Position numbers and translations under genes: made by a program. From an uncultured Eubacterium sp. (GTDB taxonomy: Bacteria > Bacillota > Clostridia > Lachnospirales > Lachnospiraceae): 64,000 nucleotides of DNA. The first letter of the stretch is position 1; the number at the start of each line of letters is the position of its first letter. The notes below the pieces were generated by a model. The model did not search any database, had not been told where the DNA came from, and saw only the letters and a program-made list of their open reading frames with translations. Positions 52,081 to 60,764 of this stretch are shown in pieces. Location of the stretch: NCBI GenBank assembly GCA_900552795.1, contig USBB01000008.1, forward strand, positions 13,992-77,991, in the 5' to 3' direction.

Positions 52081-52884
52081 TTATCCCAAAGATAGTATCC
52101 GCTTCCCATAAGGAGTCAAATACCCATTGTATGAATGCGGACGGATTTGGTTGTACCAGCTGTACGCAAACTGACTGATGGCATTATCCAGTTCCTTATC
52201 TGTATGAATATTATACTGATAAATCAGTTCCGCTTTTAATGTATTGTAATAACGTTCCATAGGTGCATTATCATATGGAGTTCCTGCGCGACTCATACTT
52301 TGCGTGATTCCTCTCATTTCACAAAATCTTGTGAAATCAATAGATGTAAACTGCACACCTTGATCTGAATGAAGTATTAACTTCGATGGATCACAATGTT
52401 GCGCATGAATTGCCTTATCCAAAGCACGAATTGCAAGGTCGCTTGTAATAAATTTTCCGTTCTCGCTTGCGACAACACTGCGGTCAAACAGGTCTATTAT
52501 TGTACAATTATAGCGGACATTTCCGTTTGTAAGATAAAGATATGTAAAGTCTGTGCACCAGACGCGATTGGGCTCATTTACGACGAAATTTTGATTCAGC
52601 AGATTAGGAAAAATTTTGTTTGGCAATCCTTTTTTATAGCTATGTTTCTTACGTCGTGGCACATAGTAAAGAGGCATTTCACGATTCATATATTTGTGAA
52701 TCGTAGTTTTGGATAAATGAATCTTGTGTCGCTCAAGAAATATCTTCATGAAACGATGACCAACATTGCCTCCAAGCTCATGATAAATTTCTCTGATTTT
52801 ATCACATACTGCTTTTTTCTCCTGAAAATACTCATACTTAGATGCTTTCAAATAATTATAATAAGCGTTTGGTAGGATGTTCAT
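52081..52884 (-). CDS. IS3-family transposase OrfB
   Basis: 267 visible residues with the DDE acidic set: Asp in VWCTDFTYLYL, Asp in LILHSDQGVQFTS and Glu in DNAPMERYYNTLK. The natural N-terminus is missing: an upstream frame encodes RLEAYRFIDENKDIYGFSVI, the usual lead-in, but runs into TGA at the very ATG of this frame. A one-base indel near 52885 therefore separates it from the OrfA frameshift product. The element is probably not autonomous. Confidence 0.85.
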   Translation of the reverse strand: MNILPNAYYNYLKASKYEYFQEKKAVCDKIREIYHELGGNVGHRFMKIFLERHKIHLSKTTIHKYMNREMPLYYVPRRKKHSYKKGLPNKIFPNLLNQNFVVNEPNRVWCTDFTYLYLTNGNVRYNCTIIDLFDRSVVASENGKFITSDLAIRALDKAIHAQHCDPSKLILHSDQGVQFTSIDFTRFCEMRGITQSMSRAGTPYDNAPMERYYNTLKAELIYQYNIHTDKELDNAISQFAYSWYNQIRPHSYNGYLTPYGKRILSLG

Positions 52885-52936
52885 ATGACTGAGAAGCCAT
52901 ATATATCTTTATTTTCGTCAATAAATCGATATGCCT

Positions 52937-53218
52937 CTAATCGATTTCCGTTGCAAAGAATGCCGCTGCTTTTTTTAAGAAATCATTTTCCTTTTCAAGT
53001 TCTGCTTTCTCCTGGCGAAGTTTTCGTACTTCCTCCATGAGTTCTAATTGAGATTTGGCTTCATCATTTGTTTGGCATTCTTCACGATATGCGCACACCC
53101 AATTGGAAATTGAGGCTTTGGATACGCCATATTCAGCAGCAAGACTCTTAAGAGTACGCCCATCCTGGATGTGTTGCGTAACGATTTTTTTGCGTGTGGC
53201 ATCTGTAAATTGTGTCAT
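52937..53218 (-). CDS. IS3-family transposase OrfA
   Basis: A 93-residue HTH protein (TLKSLAAEYGVSKASISNWV) with a C-terminal coiled coil (EVRKLRQEKAELEKENDFLK). An A7-G slippery run near the end (ttaaaaaaagc on the minus strand) is the usual site for programmed -1 frameshifting into OrfB. The start follows AAAGGAGAATTTCT. Confidence 0.88.
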   Translation of the reverse strand: MTQFTDATRKKIVTQHIQDGRTLKSLAAEYGVSKASISNWVCAYREECQTNDEAKSQLELMEEVRKLRQEKAELEKENDFLKKAAAFFATEID

Positions 53219-53286
53219 AGAAATTCTCCTTTCCCTAATGAATATATTAACTCATTAGGCAGGAGTGTTACAAATTTAATTTACCA

Positions 53287-54885
53287 CTACACTTCCTCTT
53301 CTGCTATTTTTTTCACTTCATCTTTAAACTGCTCAAATGACATAATATCAGTATCATTCTCCTCATCTATCATTTCAGTTACAATGTTTGCTGTTCTATA
53401 TACCAAAAAACTTCTTACTTCCTGTATTCCTATTCCATAATACTCTTCAAAATAATCCATATTATCAATAACACTTTTCTTTTTTTTATTTATTTTTTTA
53501 ATATACTTTCTCGCATCCGATAAATCCCCCATAAATCCATATGGAGTAAATTGAAAAGAAACATCTTTACACTCTACTACGAACAAATTATGGTCACACA
53601 CAAAAATTGCGTCTATTTCATTAGATAAACTCTTTCCACAACTCAATTTATGCACATTCGACATAACATCTGGAAAATACAAACTTATAAATGACACTAC
53701 TTCTTGTTCAAATTTTTTCTTAATTTTTTTATTTATTATTTCTGAGTTAGTTTGCCTACAGTCTTCTAATAAATTGAATTCTAGTTTACGCAATAAAATG
53801 CTATATGCATAACCAATTAATACATGCGAATACAAAAACCTGTTTTCATCAATCTTCATAATGCATTTCTCAAAAATGCGATTATCATCTCTATCTAATG
53901 GCAATGATAATTTCTCAATAATTTTCGAATCATTAATGCATAAATATTCAAATATTTTTTTACTCTCTTCAATCGTACATTGCGCAGACATGATAAATTC
54001 CATTATTATACTCTCATAATTTGATTCTGTACTTAAATTATTATCTGGTAAAATCTGAGGTGGACTACTTATGATTCTTTCTAGCGTAGTTATACGAAAT
54101 CCATATATTTTATAAAAATTATTATCTAAAAATCTTTTAACATCCTGTGGATAATTCTTTTCATAAGTTATAATATCACGTGCTAATTTATCTTGGAATT
54201 CTACAATATCAACATTATAATCTCCTTTTAATTGCATTTCTCCATTGCTAATACATAATATTGGATTGTTATATATACCACTATCTATTAACCATCTAAT
54301 TCCAATCAACTCTACTATCACCAACGCACAACCATATATTTTTATGAATATTTCAGAATTCACAATGCATTGTTCTTTAGTATTTGTTATCATAAAAGTT
54401 TCTTGTATAATAAGTTGAATTGCATTTTTATCCATTGCACATATATTTTGTATCAAGGAAGTGCCATTGATATTCTTTGCCAATGCTAAAACAATTCTCT
54501 CTAATGGATGGGCTGTATTCAAATCAACTTCCTTCCCACCTATTTTCAAATTAACTCTTCCATGAAATTCAGCTTGATAAGCTGCCAATATATATAATAT
54601 CTTTCTTAGTTCCTTGCCATTTATCTCTCCAAGAATCGTCCTAAGCTTTCTTCTTAAAAATCCTATTATCGAATCATACAATTGCACAATATCTTTTTTA
54701 CTAGAGCAACTAAATTCTGGCATATGTACTTCATATAGGTAATATTGAATTTCTTTTTTGTAAATTTTCTCAAAACTGTAAATATCATCAAAATAAACAC
54801 TTTGATATGTCACATCCACATACTCCAGTAAATGACAAGAAAAAAACTTCATATAAATATCAATAATTCCACTAAAATCCTGCAT
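53287..54885 (-). CDS. Large protein with C-terminal PD-(D/E)XK-like nuclease domain
   Basis: 532 residues. The first about 390 are alpha-helical and not recognised. The C-terminal region resembles restriction endonuclease-like folds: KKFEQEVVSFISLYFP (helix), NEIDAIFVCDHNLFVVECKD (D-x9-E-C-K core, the E-x-K of PD-(D/E)XK nucleases). This suggests a nucleic acid cleaving effector. It is last in the cluster from 59915, 75 bases after the gene at 54961, with an IS3 insertion just past its stop. It is a likely effector gene of the cluster, inferred from the fold only. Confidence 0.6.
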   Translation of the reverse strand: MQDFSGIIDIYMKFFSCHLLEYVDVTYQSVYFDDIYSFEKIYKKEIQYYLYEVHMPEFSCSSKKDIVQLYDSIIGFLRRKLRTILGEINGKELRKILYILAAYQAEFHGRVNLKIGGKEVDLNTAHPLERIVLALAKNINGTSLIQNICAMDKNAIQLIIQETFMITNTKEQCIVNSEIFIKIYGCALVIVELIGIRWLIDSGIYNNPILCISNGEMQLKGDYNVDIVEFQDKLARDIITYEKNYPQDVKRFLDNNFYKIYGFRITTLERIISSPPQILPDNNLSTESNYESIIMEFIMSAQCTIEESKKIFEYLCINDSKIIEKLSLPLDRDDNRIFEKCIMKIDENRFLYSHVLIGYAYSILLRKLEFNLLEDCRQTNSEIINKKIKKKFEQEVVSFISLYFPDVMSNVHKLSCGKSLSNEIDAIFVCDHNLFVVECKDVSFQFTPYGFMGDLSDARKYIKKINKKKKSVIDNMDYFEEYYGIGIQEVRSFLVYRTANIVTEMIDEENDTDIMSFEQFKDEVKKIAEEEV

Positions 54886-54960
54886 AAAAACCTCTTTTCA
54901 GTTTCCATATACTTAATACTTTTGTATATAAATACATCCTACACTCGCTACTAGCATGAG

Positions 54961-55686
54961 CTAATCTTCCATTTTTAAAACCATATTATAAAACCTATCA
55001 AAACTTTTATTAATAACAAATCCATCTTGCTCTGCCGGTGCTTCTGATGTCCTTCCACCATCAACACCACCACTTGCTGTCACATAAAATGCTTCTACAA
55101 AACCTGTTGTTGTAATTCTCGAAAATATACTATAGATAAAGTGTTGTTTTTCTTTCATTGTACTAGAATATTGATTAAGAAATGAAAACCAAATATTCAA
55201 TCTCTCGACACCATTCAAATGTCTACCATTGCAAAATTTAAAATAATCTACCAAATACTGAATTTCTCTATATGACATTGTATTCAATATTTCCAAACTT
55301 TCTTCAAATTCGCTATTTTCAATATGTTCACCTGATAAATAGCCATTCCTAATCAGATTACCAAAATACTTTACCTTATCATTAGTCGCCAGTCTACGAA
55401 CAGCTTCTCTCGTTTTTGCAAAGTTTACAATAAATTCCACATCATTAACCATAGCAGATGTAATGCTATTTTTGTCTTTCAAAATAACCTCTATCAATTC
55501 CTTCTCTTTCTTTTCCTGAAATTCTTCAATTACTTTATTCATAGAAGAATCTATCATATCCCCGATAACAGGAACCGCCTTAACTATCGGCATTAAAACA
55601 GATTCTACTATAGGATTACTTTTTATATCCGCATAATCATTTGCATTTTTTAATGATACCTTTGCCAATTCTAACTCTTCGTTCAT
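54961..55686 (-). CDS. Helical protein of a defence-like cluster, unknown
   Basis: 241 residues from the ATG at 55686 (AAAGGAGATGTA). The first half has an amphipathic stretch VLMPIVKAVPVIGDMIDSS, then a coiled-coil-like EEFQEKKEKELIEVIL. DKVKYFGNLIRNGYLSG and YREIQYLVDYFKFCNG are its most conserved-looking parts. No catalytic motif is visible. Proteins of this kind (helical, with a short hydrophobic hairpin) occur beside defence NTPases, but I do not recognise a family. It is 29 bases from the gene upstream. Confidence 0.55.
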   Translation of the reverse strand: MNEELELAKVSLKNANDYADIKSNPIVESVLMPIVKAVPVIGDMIDSSMNKVIEEFQEKKEKELIEVILKDKNSITSAMVNDVEFIVNFAKTREAVRRLATNDKVKYFGNLIRNGYLSGEHIENSEFEESLEILNTMSYREIQYLVDYFKFCNGRHLNGVERLNIWFSFLNQYSSTMKEKQHFIYSIFSRITTTGFVEAFYVTASGGVDGGRTSEAPAEQDGFVINKSFDRFYNMVLKMED

Positions 55687-55715
55687 TACATCTCCTTTCC
55701 GTATCATATACTATA

Positions 55716-56333
55716 TCAATAAAAAATAGTATCCAATACAACAATTCCATTTATTTGTCGTAACATTTCCAATTTTTCTTTTTGAATGCAGTATTCTACA
55801 AACTTTTGATAATATGTATTTGACTCAACAATAATCTCTACATTTTTATACTCAAACTGTATATCGCCTGGTACTCTCCATTCCCTTTCATGTGTCCAAT
55901 CAACCATATATTGATTATCACTCAAATCATAATTAACAATTCTCCAATATTCATCACTTGGTAATATGGATTTCATTAAATCCTTTTCTTCATAAATCAC
56001 AGGTCTGCCACCTTTTTTATATATCCACGCCTTATTAAACCTTAATCCAAATGCACTATAACGAACTTTATCATCTGATTTTTCTCTCAACTCCTTCTCA
56101 TATAATAAATTTTCTGCTATAGCATTTAAAGGTGCTTCTTGCAAGCATACTGCTGATTTACTTCCTATAATAAATCCTGTCGCTGTTGTACTGCCAACTA
56201 CCGTTTTTTCTTCAAGTATCTTTAATAAAATTTTGAATGCCTCTTCTGATGAATTACCCTTTGTCAAATGAGTAAGTCTTGAAGAAATATCATTCCGATT
56301 TTTATATCGGTTTCTCCATTCATTAAAATTCAT
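55716..56333 (-). CDS. DUF2971/AbiGi-like protein
   Basis: 205 residues with the layout of the DUF2971/AbiGi group: RLTHLTKG near the start, ILLKILEEKTVVGST, AVCLQEAPLNAIAENL (the family's CFxE/DxPL position), GLRFNKAWIYKKGGRPVIY, and WTHEREWRVPGDIQF (E-W-R). These proteins have been proposed to have ADP-ribosyltransferase-like folds and occur in abortive infection loci. Assignment is by pattern memory only. GGAAGCAATGA supports the start. It lies 19 bases after the NTPase gene, so it is in the same transcript. Confidence 0.55.
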   Translation of the reverse strand: MNFNEWRNRYKNRNDISSRLTHLTKGNSSEEAFKILLKILEEKTVVGSTTATGFIIGSKSAVCLQEAPLNAIAENLLYEKELREKSDDKVRYSAFGLRFNKAWIYKKGGRPVIYEEKDLMKSILPSDEYWRIVNYDLSDNQYMVDWTHEREWRVPGDIQFEYKNVEIIVESNTYYQKFVEYCIQKEKLEMLRQINGIVVLDTIFY

Positions 56334-56352
56334 TCATTGCTTCCTTTCGTCT

Positions 56353-57993
56353 TCAAATCCCTTTTGTTATTTCCTTTACGAGAATATCAACTCTATGTGC
56401 TGACATTTTATCACATGTCTTTACTAGTATTTCACAATATGATAAAAATCTATCATTGTCAGTATGATAAAGAACATACATAATATTGTAGCAAGTACGA
56501 TATTGTTTATCATCAATACTACCTACCGGAAATGAATTTATATTATATAAACTATCAACAAATTCTTTAATAATATCTCTGTAATAGCTATTTTTAAAAT
56601 GTTCTCTCAACTTATATGAATATTCATAAGCATCTTTTCCTTTTGTATTTTCTACCAGATAATCAACATACTTGGCTATTAGTTCTTTTTTTACATTTTC
56701 TTGTTGCTCAGAATATGCTGCTTTAACCTTTTTTGATTCCCTATGCCATAAATCATACTCATAACTTAAAATTTCTTCACGACCATCTATTGCACTTTTT
56801 AATAACATATCATGGACTTTGGTTTTATAAGTCTCTAATACATCCGTAACATCCATTTCAAGAATATCACACCATATCACATATTCATCAGTAAATTTGT
56901 TTAACTCTCCAAGACTGCTTGTACCAATAATTTTTTTATACAACTCTGGAAGCACTCTCTTTATTTCTTCATCTGATTTATAATAATTCGGCTTGCATCC
57001 TGCCTGTAAAAATAATTCATACTCCGTTTTCAAATCATCAAAAACAAGCATTTCTTCATTTTTATAGTATTTGAATAACATTGCCACTAAACTATTACTC
57101 TTTACACTTGTTAAGTATCTCATAATTCTATGTTCTAATTCATTCTGTATTGCAGCCAAAGATTTTTTAATAGCATCCTGCTCTTCCTCATCTGGTTCTT
57201 TATAATACAATTTATCTATACTCTCGACTACAATTGCAAAACATATCAGCCTTATTTCATTCATAAATTGCTCACTATTAATATCTTTGCAATACAATTT
57301 TACATCATCATAAAAGTTTTGAGCTTTTTGGAGAGTCCGAAGATTCTTTACTTTATGTTTTGACAAAAAATCATTTATAAATCCCGCATGAATACCTAAC
57401 ACTCCCCAATTGATATTTTTCGGTCTTTCTGTGATTTTATATACTCTGTCGATTACCTTCTCATTGTATTTTTCAAAAATTTTCTCTTCATCCATTAACT
57501 CTTCAAGATTTGCAACTAATATCACTTTAACATAATTACATTTCTTTAATTCTTCAACAACTCCAAGTACCTCTTCCATACTTATACTATTGCTTAATCT
57601 CTCTAAATCATCTATAACTATCGTATACCATGAATCAAACTCTTTAGATAGTAATAAAAATAATTCTCTTTCCTTTGCAATACTTTGAAGTACATCCTTA
57701 ACCTGTGCAACTTGATTCCAAATAATCGCTGCACCTTCTAATATATTTTTGGCAATTTCTCCGATTTTTCCACCTTTATTATTCTTTAACGCTAACTGAA
57801 ATAATGCCTCATGATATATTTGCTGACTATTTTGTAATCCAAACATTGATATTTTACATACATTATCCCGCTTCTTTAATGCATCATCAATTGCATACGT
57901 TTTTCCAATCCCCCACTTACCATCAAATAAAATACATTTGTATGGTAAATCTGATAGCTTTCCAATGATTTCACCTATATAATCTGCCTGCAT
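56353..57993 (-). CDS. KAP-like P-loop NTPase
   Basis: 546 residues. Walker A is ILFDGKWGIGKTYAIDD (the W-G-x-GKT form of KAP NTPases) and Walker B TIVIDDLERLSN (DDLxR form). A sensor-like KVILVANLEEL and RVYKITERPK follow, then about 350 helical residues of unknown fold. KAP NTPases occur in several phage defence systems as signalling or core components. There is no predicted membrane helix, unlike many KAP proteins. It overlaps no neighbour but lies 23 bases after the AbiH gene. Confidence 0.75.
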   Translation of the reverse strand: MQADYIGEIIGKLSDLPYKCILFDGKWGIGKTYAIDDALKKRDNVCKISMFGLQNSQQIYHEALFQLALKNNKGGKIGEIAKNILEGAAIIWNQVAQVKDVLQSIAKERELFLLLSKEFDSWYTIVIDDLERLSNSISMEEVLGVVEELKKCNYVKVILVANLEELMDEEKIFEKYNEKVIDRVYKITERPKNINWGVLGIHAGFINDFLSKHKVKNLRTLQKAQNFYDDVKLYCKDINSEQFMNEIRLICFAIVVESIDKLYYKEPDEEEQDAIKKSLAAIQNELEHRIMRYLTSVKSNSLVAMLFKYYKNEEMLVFDDLKTEYELFLQAGCKPNYYKSDEEIKRVLPELYKKIIGTSSLGELNKFTDEYVIWCDILEMDVTDVLETYKTKVHDMLLKSAIDGREEILSYEYDLWHRESKKVKAAYSEQQENVKKELIAKYVDYLVENTKGKDAYEYSYKLREHFKNSYYRDIIKEFVDSLYNINSFPVGSIDDKQYRTCYNIMYVLYHTDNDRFLSYCEILVKTCDKMSAHRVDILVKEITKGI

Positions 57994-58016
57994 AATTACA
58001 CCCAATTTATCCTTTT

Positions 58017-59915
58017 CTATTCATTCTGCTCATATCCATAATTTTCTTCAAATTCTTCCGCCTTCATATCAATATACTCATTAATCTGAATTTCTGATAA
58101 CAGATGGTTATACCTAATAATATCCAATTCATCCTCCGAAGACTCGAGCAATTCTTTTAATGCAACTTTTGCTACATCCACTCCCGGTCCCCTAGATATC
58201 CTTAATAATATATTCCATAACTTTTCAATATCTCCATACCTATCAATAAACATATAGAAGATGCTATTTATAATCGCAATATAACTTTCTTTATCAATTT
58301 TCTTTTTCCTTTTTATCAGTTTTTCATATTCAGCAAGCTGCTCATCAAAACTCTGCATCATAGATTCATTTGCATTAAAATGTCGTCTATTATACAGGTT
58401 TATTGATTCAACAAATTTACATGTAAGCGGGTCAGAAACTAACGAATTATCAAAGTCCTGATACATCCAGCATTCTGCATCATATTGTTCAGGCTCTTGC
58501 AAACCATCACTTTTCATTAGCTCATAACCTATGTTTAACATTTTTTTTAAATACAAAATTGCTAATCCATTCTTTTGCATCACATCAAATAATGTTATAA
58601 CTGCCTTTTGTGAATAAAAGTATCTTAAATCTTTTTGCTCAATCTTATTTTTTATCTTTGTAATCAAACTTTTTGCTTCTAAATGGCTTAACCTATAAAC
58701 ATTTTCAAGTTGCATTGTATCTGATGTAATTTCAAAAGCACTCCCCTCTATTACTTCCCTCTTACTTTGTTGTTGAAATGTTATAGTAGGATTATTTCCA
58801 TATACTTTTTCAATCACCGTGTCACTTTTTAATATCTTAACCAAATTAGCAATTTGCTGCCCCAATTGTTCCTTATTTCTGTAAAAAATGACAGTTTTTA
58901 AATTTTCATGGTTAATAAATTCTCTTAAAACATCGCCATCTGTAACATCCAATGAATGACCAAAAATATATAATATATTTTCTTCTTTTCTTCCTGCTTT
59001 TACATTCTCATCAATTTGATTCAACCACTTTTTATATTCATTTCCTGCCTTTTTATATATTCTTTGATAATACTTTTTAAAAGCAATAAACTCTATTTCC
59101 TTACTTCTTCTGTCCTCTGAAAGATATTCATCAATTCCTAAAACCATATTATTATTTTCTGCATTTCGCTGAATACAAATTTCGATTTCTTCCTCAGAGG
59201 CATCAGTTTTACCTGTAAAAAAATGAATGTTATTAGTTGCTATACCATGTGCAAAAGAATAATCAATTCCTTTTCTATTATAGGCATACAAATTTCTATA
59301 TGTATCAGAATAATTAAAACTAAATACTTTACTAGGATGTATTTTCTCAATATCCGGGTTGTAATATTTAAGTTTTTTACTTCCAACATAATCCCAAATA
59401 TATATTTCTAATGCACCTATTAATTTATTCAAGTCACATAATAACTTAGGAATATATGTTTTTATAGTATCTGGTTTTAATTCATAAATATTTATAATAT
59501 CAGATAGCCTTTTTATATAATAATTTTCTAAACTCTCATTTTTACTTTTCCCTGTTTCAATACTTTCATAATATTTTATCAACCCATCCATAGCTTGAAT
59601 AACTGATGATATTTCACTTTCAAAATCTATCCAATTTTCCTTATTTGCTAAATGTTCCTTATATACTTTTTGAAAATACTCAATCCATAAATTGTTTTCC
59701 GTAAATGTATACAATGCCACAACTCTATCTTCACATTCAGGATTTTCAAAAATCAATTTCAAGTAATCATCTTTTATATCACACAGCCTTTTGGGTACAT
59801 TATTCGCTGATAAATATGCATTTTTAAACATTTTGACAAATTCCAAAAACTGTGTATATTTAGTCGGTAATTCATGTTCCAAATCAAACCCATTTCCAAT
59901 CATCAATATATTCAT
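58017..59915 (-). CDS. abiH: AbiH-family protein with C-terminal extension
   Basis: The N-terminus MNILMIGNGFDLEHELPTKY is the diagnostic AbiH opening. Further AbiH motifs are VFSFNYSDTYRNLY, YSFAHG and LYIFGHSLDVTDGDVL. AbiH was first described as a phage abortive infection protein. The usual length is near 350-400, but this gene adds about 270 residues beyond residue 360 (from VIEKVYGNNPTITF on), mostly helical with EDELDIIRYNHLLSEIQI. It is first of the five-gene cluster and has its own promoter (59967-59994). Confidence 0.85.
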   Translation of the reverse strand: MNILMIGNGFDLEHELPTKYTQFLEFVKMFKNAYLSANNVPKRLCDIKDDYLKLIFENPECEDRVVALYTFTENNLWIEYFQKVYKEHLANKENWIDFESEISSVIQAMDGLIKYYESIETGKSKNESLENYYIKRLSDIINIYELKPDTIKTYIPKLLCDLNKLIGALEIYIWDYVGSKKLKYYNPDIEKIHPSKVFSFNYSDTYRNLYAYNRKGIDYSFAHGIATNNIHFFTGKTDASEEEIEICIQRNAENNNMVLGIDEYLSEDRRSKEIEFIAFKKYYQRIYKKAGNEYKKWLNQIDENVKAGRKEENILYIFGHSLDVTDGDVLREFINHENLKTVIFYRNKEQLGQQIANLVKILKSDTVIEKVYGNNPTITFQQQSKREVIEGSAFEITSDTMQLENVYRLSHLEAKSLITKIKNKIEQKDLRYFYSQKAVITLFDVMQKNGLAILYLKKMLNIGYELMKSDGLQEPEQYDAECWMYQDFDNSLVSDPLTCKFVESINLYNRRHFNANESMMQSFDEQLAEYEKLIKRKKKIDKESYIAIINSIFYMFIDRYGDIEKLWNILLRISRGPGVDVAKVALKELLESSEDELDIIRYNHLLSEIQINEYIDMKAEEFEENYGYEQNE

Positions 59916-59966
59916 TCGAAATCCACTCCTTTACATCATATCCTCATCTCATCCGATGCTCTCCAT

Positions 59967-59994
59967 CTAATACCTTGTTATATTTTTTAGTCAA
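59967..59994 (-). promoter_or_regulatory. Candidate promoter of the abiH cluster
   Basis: TTGACT and TATTAG are 16 bases apart on the minus strand, about 50 bases before the abiH start. It is the only good promoter candidate ahead of the five genes. Confidence 0.5.
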
Positions 59995-60030
59995 TCTATT
60001 GTTTAATTATTTCTTCCTATTTATATCGGC

Positions 60031-60068
60031 AATAGCCCTGTATAATATAAGAATCATACAGGGCTATT
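60031..60068. terminator. Hairpin between the 226-aa gene and the abiH cluster
   Basis: AATAGCCCTGTAT and ATACAGGGCTATT form a 13-bp stem with a short loop, 26 bases after the stop codon at 60094. The U-tract is on the plus side (TTTTTT). It may terminate the 279/226-aa transcript. Confidence 0.55.
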
Positions 60069-60093
60069 CCTCATTTTTTGCCAACCATATTCC

Positions 60094-60747
60094 TTAAAAA
60101 TGTACTTCTAACTCCACCCTATTTCCCTCTCTATCGGTGTGATTTTTTATAATATCCTCTAACATATCAAACTGACACATATTATCCCTTACATTATTTT
60201 TTGCTCTAATTTCATCTATTGCTTCTGTAAGAGTTCTTCCACCCAAACTCTTACCAATGATGGTATTTACTGCTTTTACCTGACTATGGAATGGCTCTCT
60301 ATCTTTGAACCTATACACCTTTTCTCTAATATCAAAGATTGGTGTGTCTAGTTCCGCATCAATAATAAGGATAATCCACATAATAGCATTAAATAATTGT
60401 TCTGCTATTGGATTCCATACTTCTGCTGGTCTTCTTCCTCCATTTCCACCATGATTTCCGCCACCACGACCTCCGGCTCCGCCTTCTCCATGTAAAGGAT
60501 TAAATAAAGGTAAACCTTCGTGTCCTAGCAATCTTAGAAAATCCCTTGCAGCACTCATACCACATTGAATAATTTCTCTTCTTCCACTTACTTTGTCAGT
60601 TGCATGGAAAATATAATAATCATTTTCAATAACAGCACCTGCATCACTATGTTTGGTCTGACCTGCCAGTAATTGAATATGTGCTACCGGTACTACATTA
60701 AAATTATCGAAAATCCATTGTCTTCTTTCTGTACTTCTGCACTCCAT
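60094..60747 (-). CDS. Unknown protein with glycine-rich loop
   Basis: 218 residues from the ATG at 60747 (AAGGAGGATGATTTT). The sequence begins ECRSTERRQWIFDNFNVVPV. A highly charged glycine tract GGAGGRGGGNHGGNGGRRP lies mid-protein, after GLPLFNPLHG and before PIAEQLFNAIMWIILIIDAE. A conserved-looking Cys is in REIIQCGMSAARDFLRL. I do not recognise a family. It overlaps nothing and lies 17 bases after the 279-aa gene, so the two are probably one operon. Confidence 0.5.
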   Translation of the reverse strand: MECRSTERRQWIFDNFNVVPVAHIQLLAGQTKHSDAGAVIENDYYIFHATDKVSGRREIIQCGMSAARDFLRLLGHEGLPLFNPLHGEGGAGGRGGGNHGGNGGRRPAEVWNPIAEQLFNAIMWIILIIDAELDTPIFDIREKVYRFKDREPFHSQVKAVNTIIGKSLGGRTLTEAIDEIRAKNNVRDNMCQFDMLEDIIKNHTDREGNRVELEVHF

Positions 60748-60764
60748 AAAATCATCCTCCTTCC

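Larger units (their letters stand above)
52061..53273 (-). mobile_element. IS3-family insertion sequence (1213 bp)
   Basis: Terminal inverted repeats TTGTAACACCACCGCCTAAA (52061) and TTGTAACACTCCTGCCTAAT (at 53273, inverted) mark the ends. ATTT is present on both sides (52057-52060 and 53274-53277) and fits a 4-bp target-site duplication. It carries orfA and orfB in the minus orientation. It inserted just after the nuclease-like gene at 53287. Confidence 0.85.

Noticed and set aside
52937..53218. Host HTH regulator at the OrfA position
   Set aside because: The A7-G slippery run, terminal repeats and DDE partner identify it as an IS3 transposase subunit.
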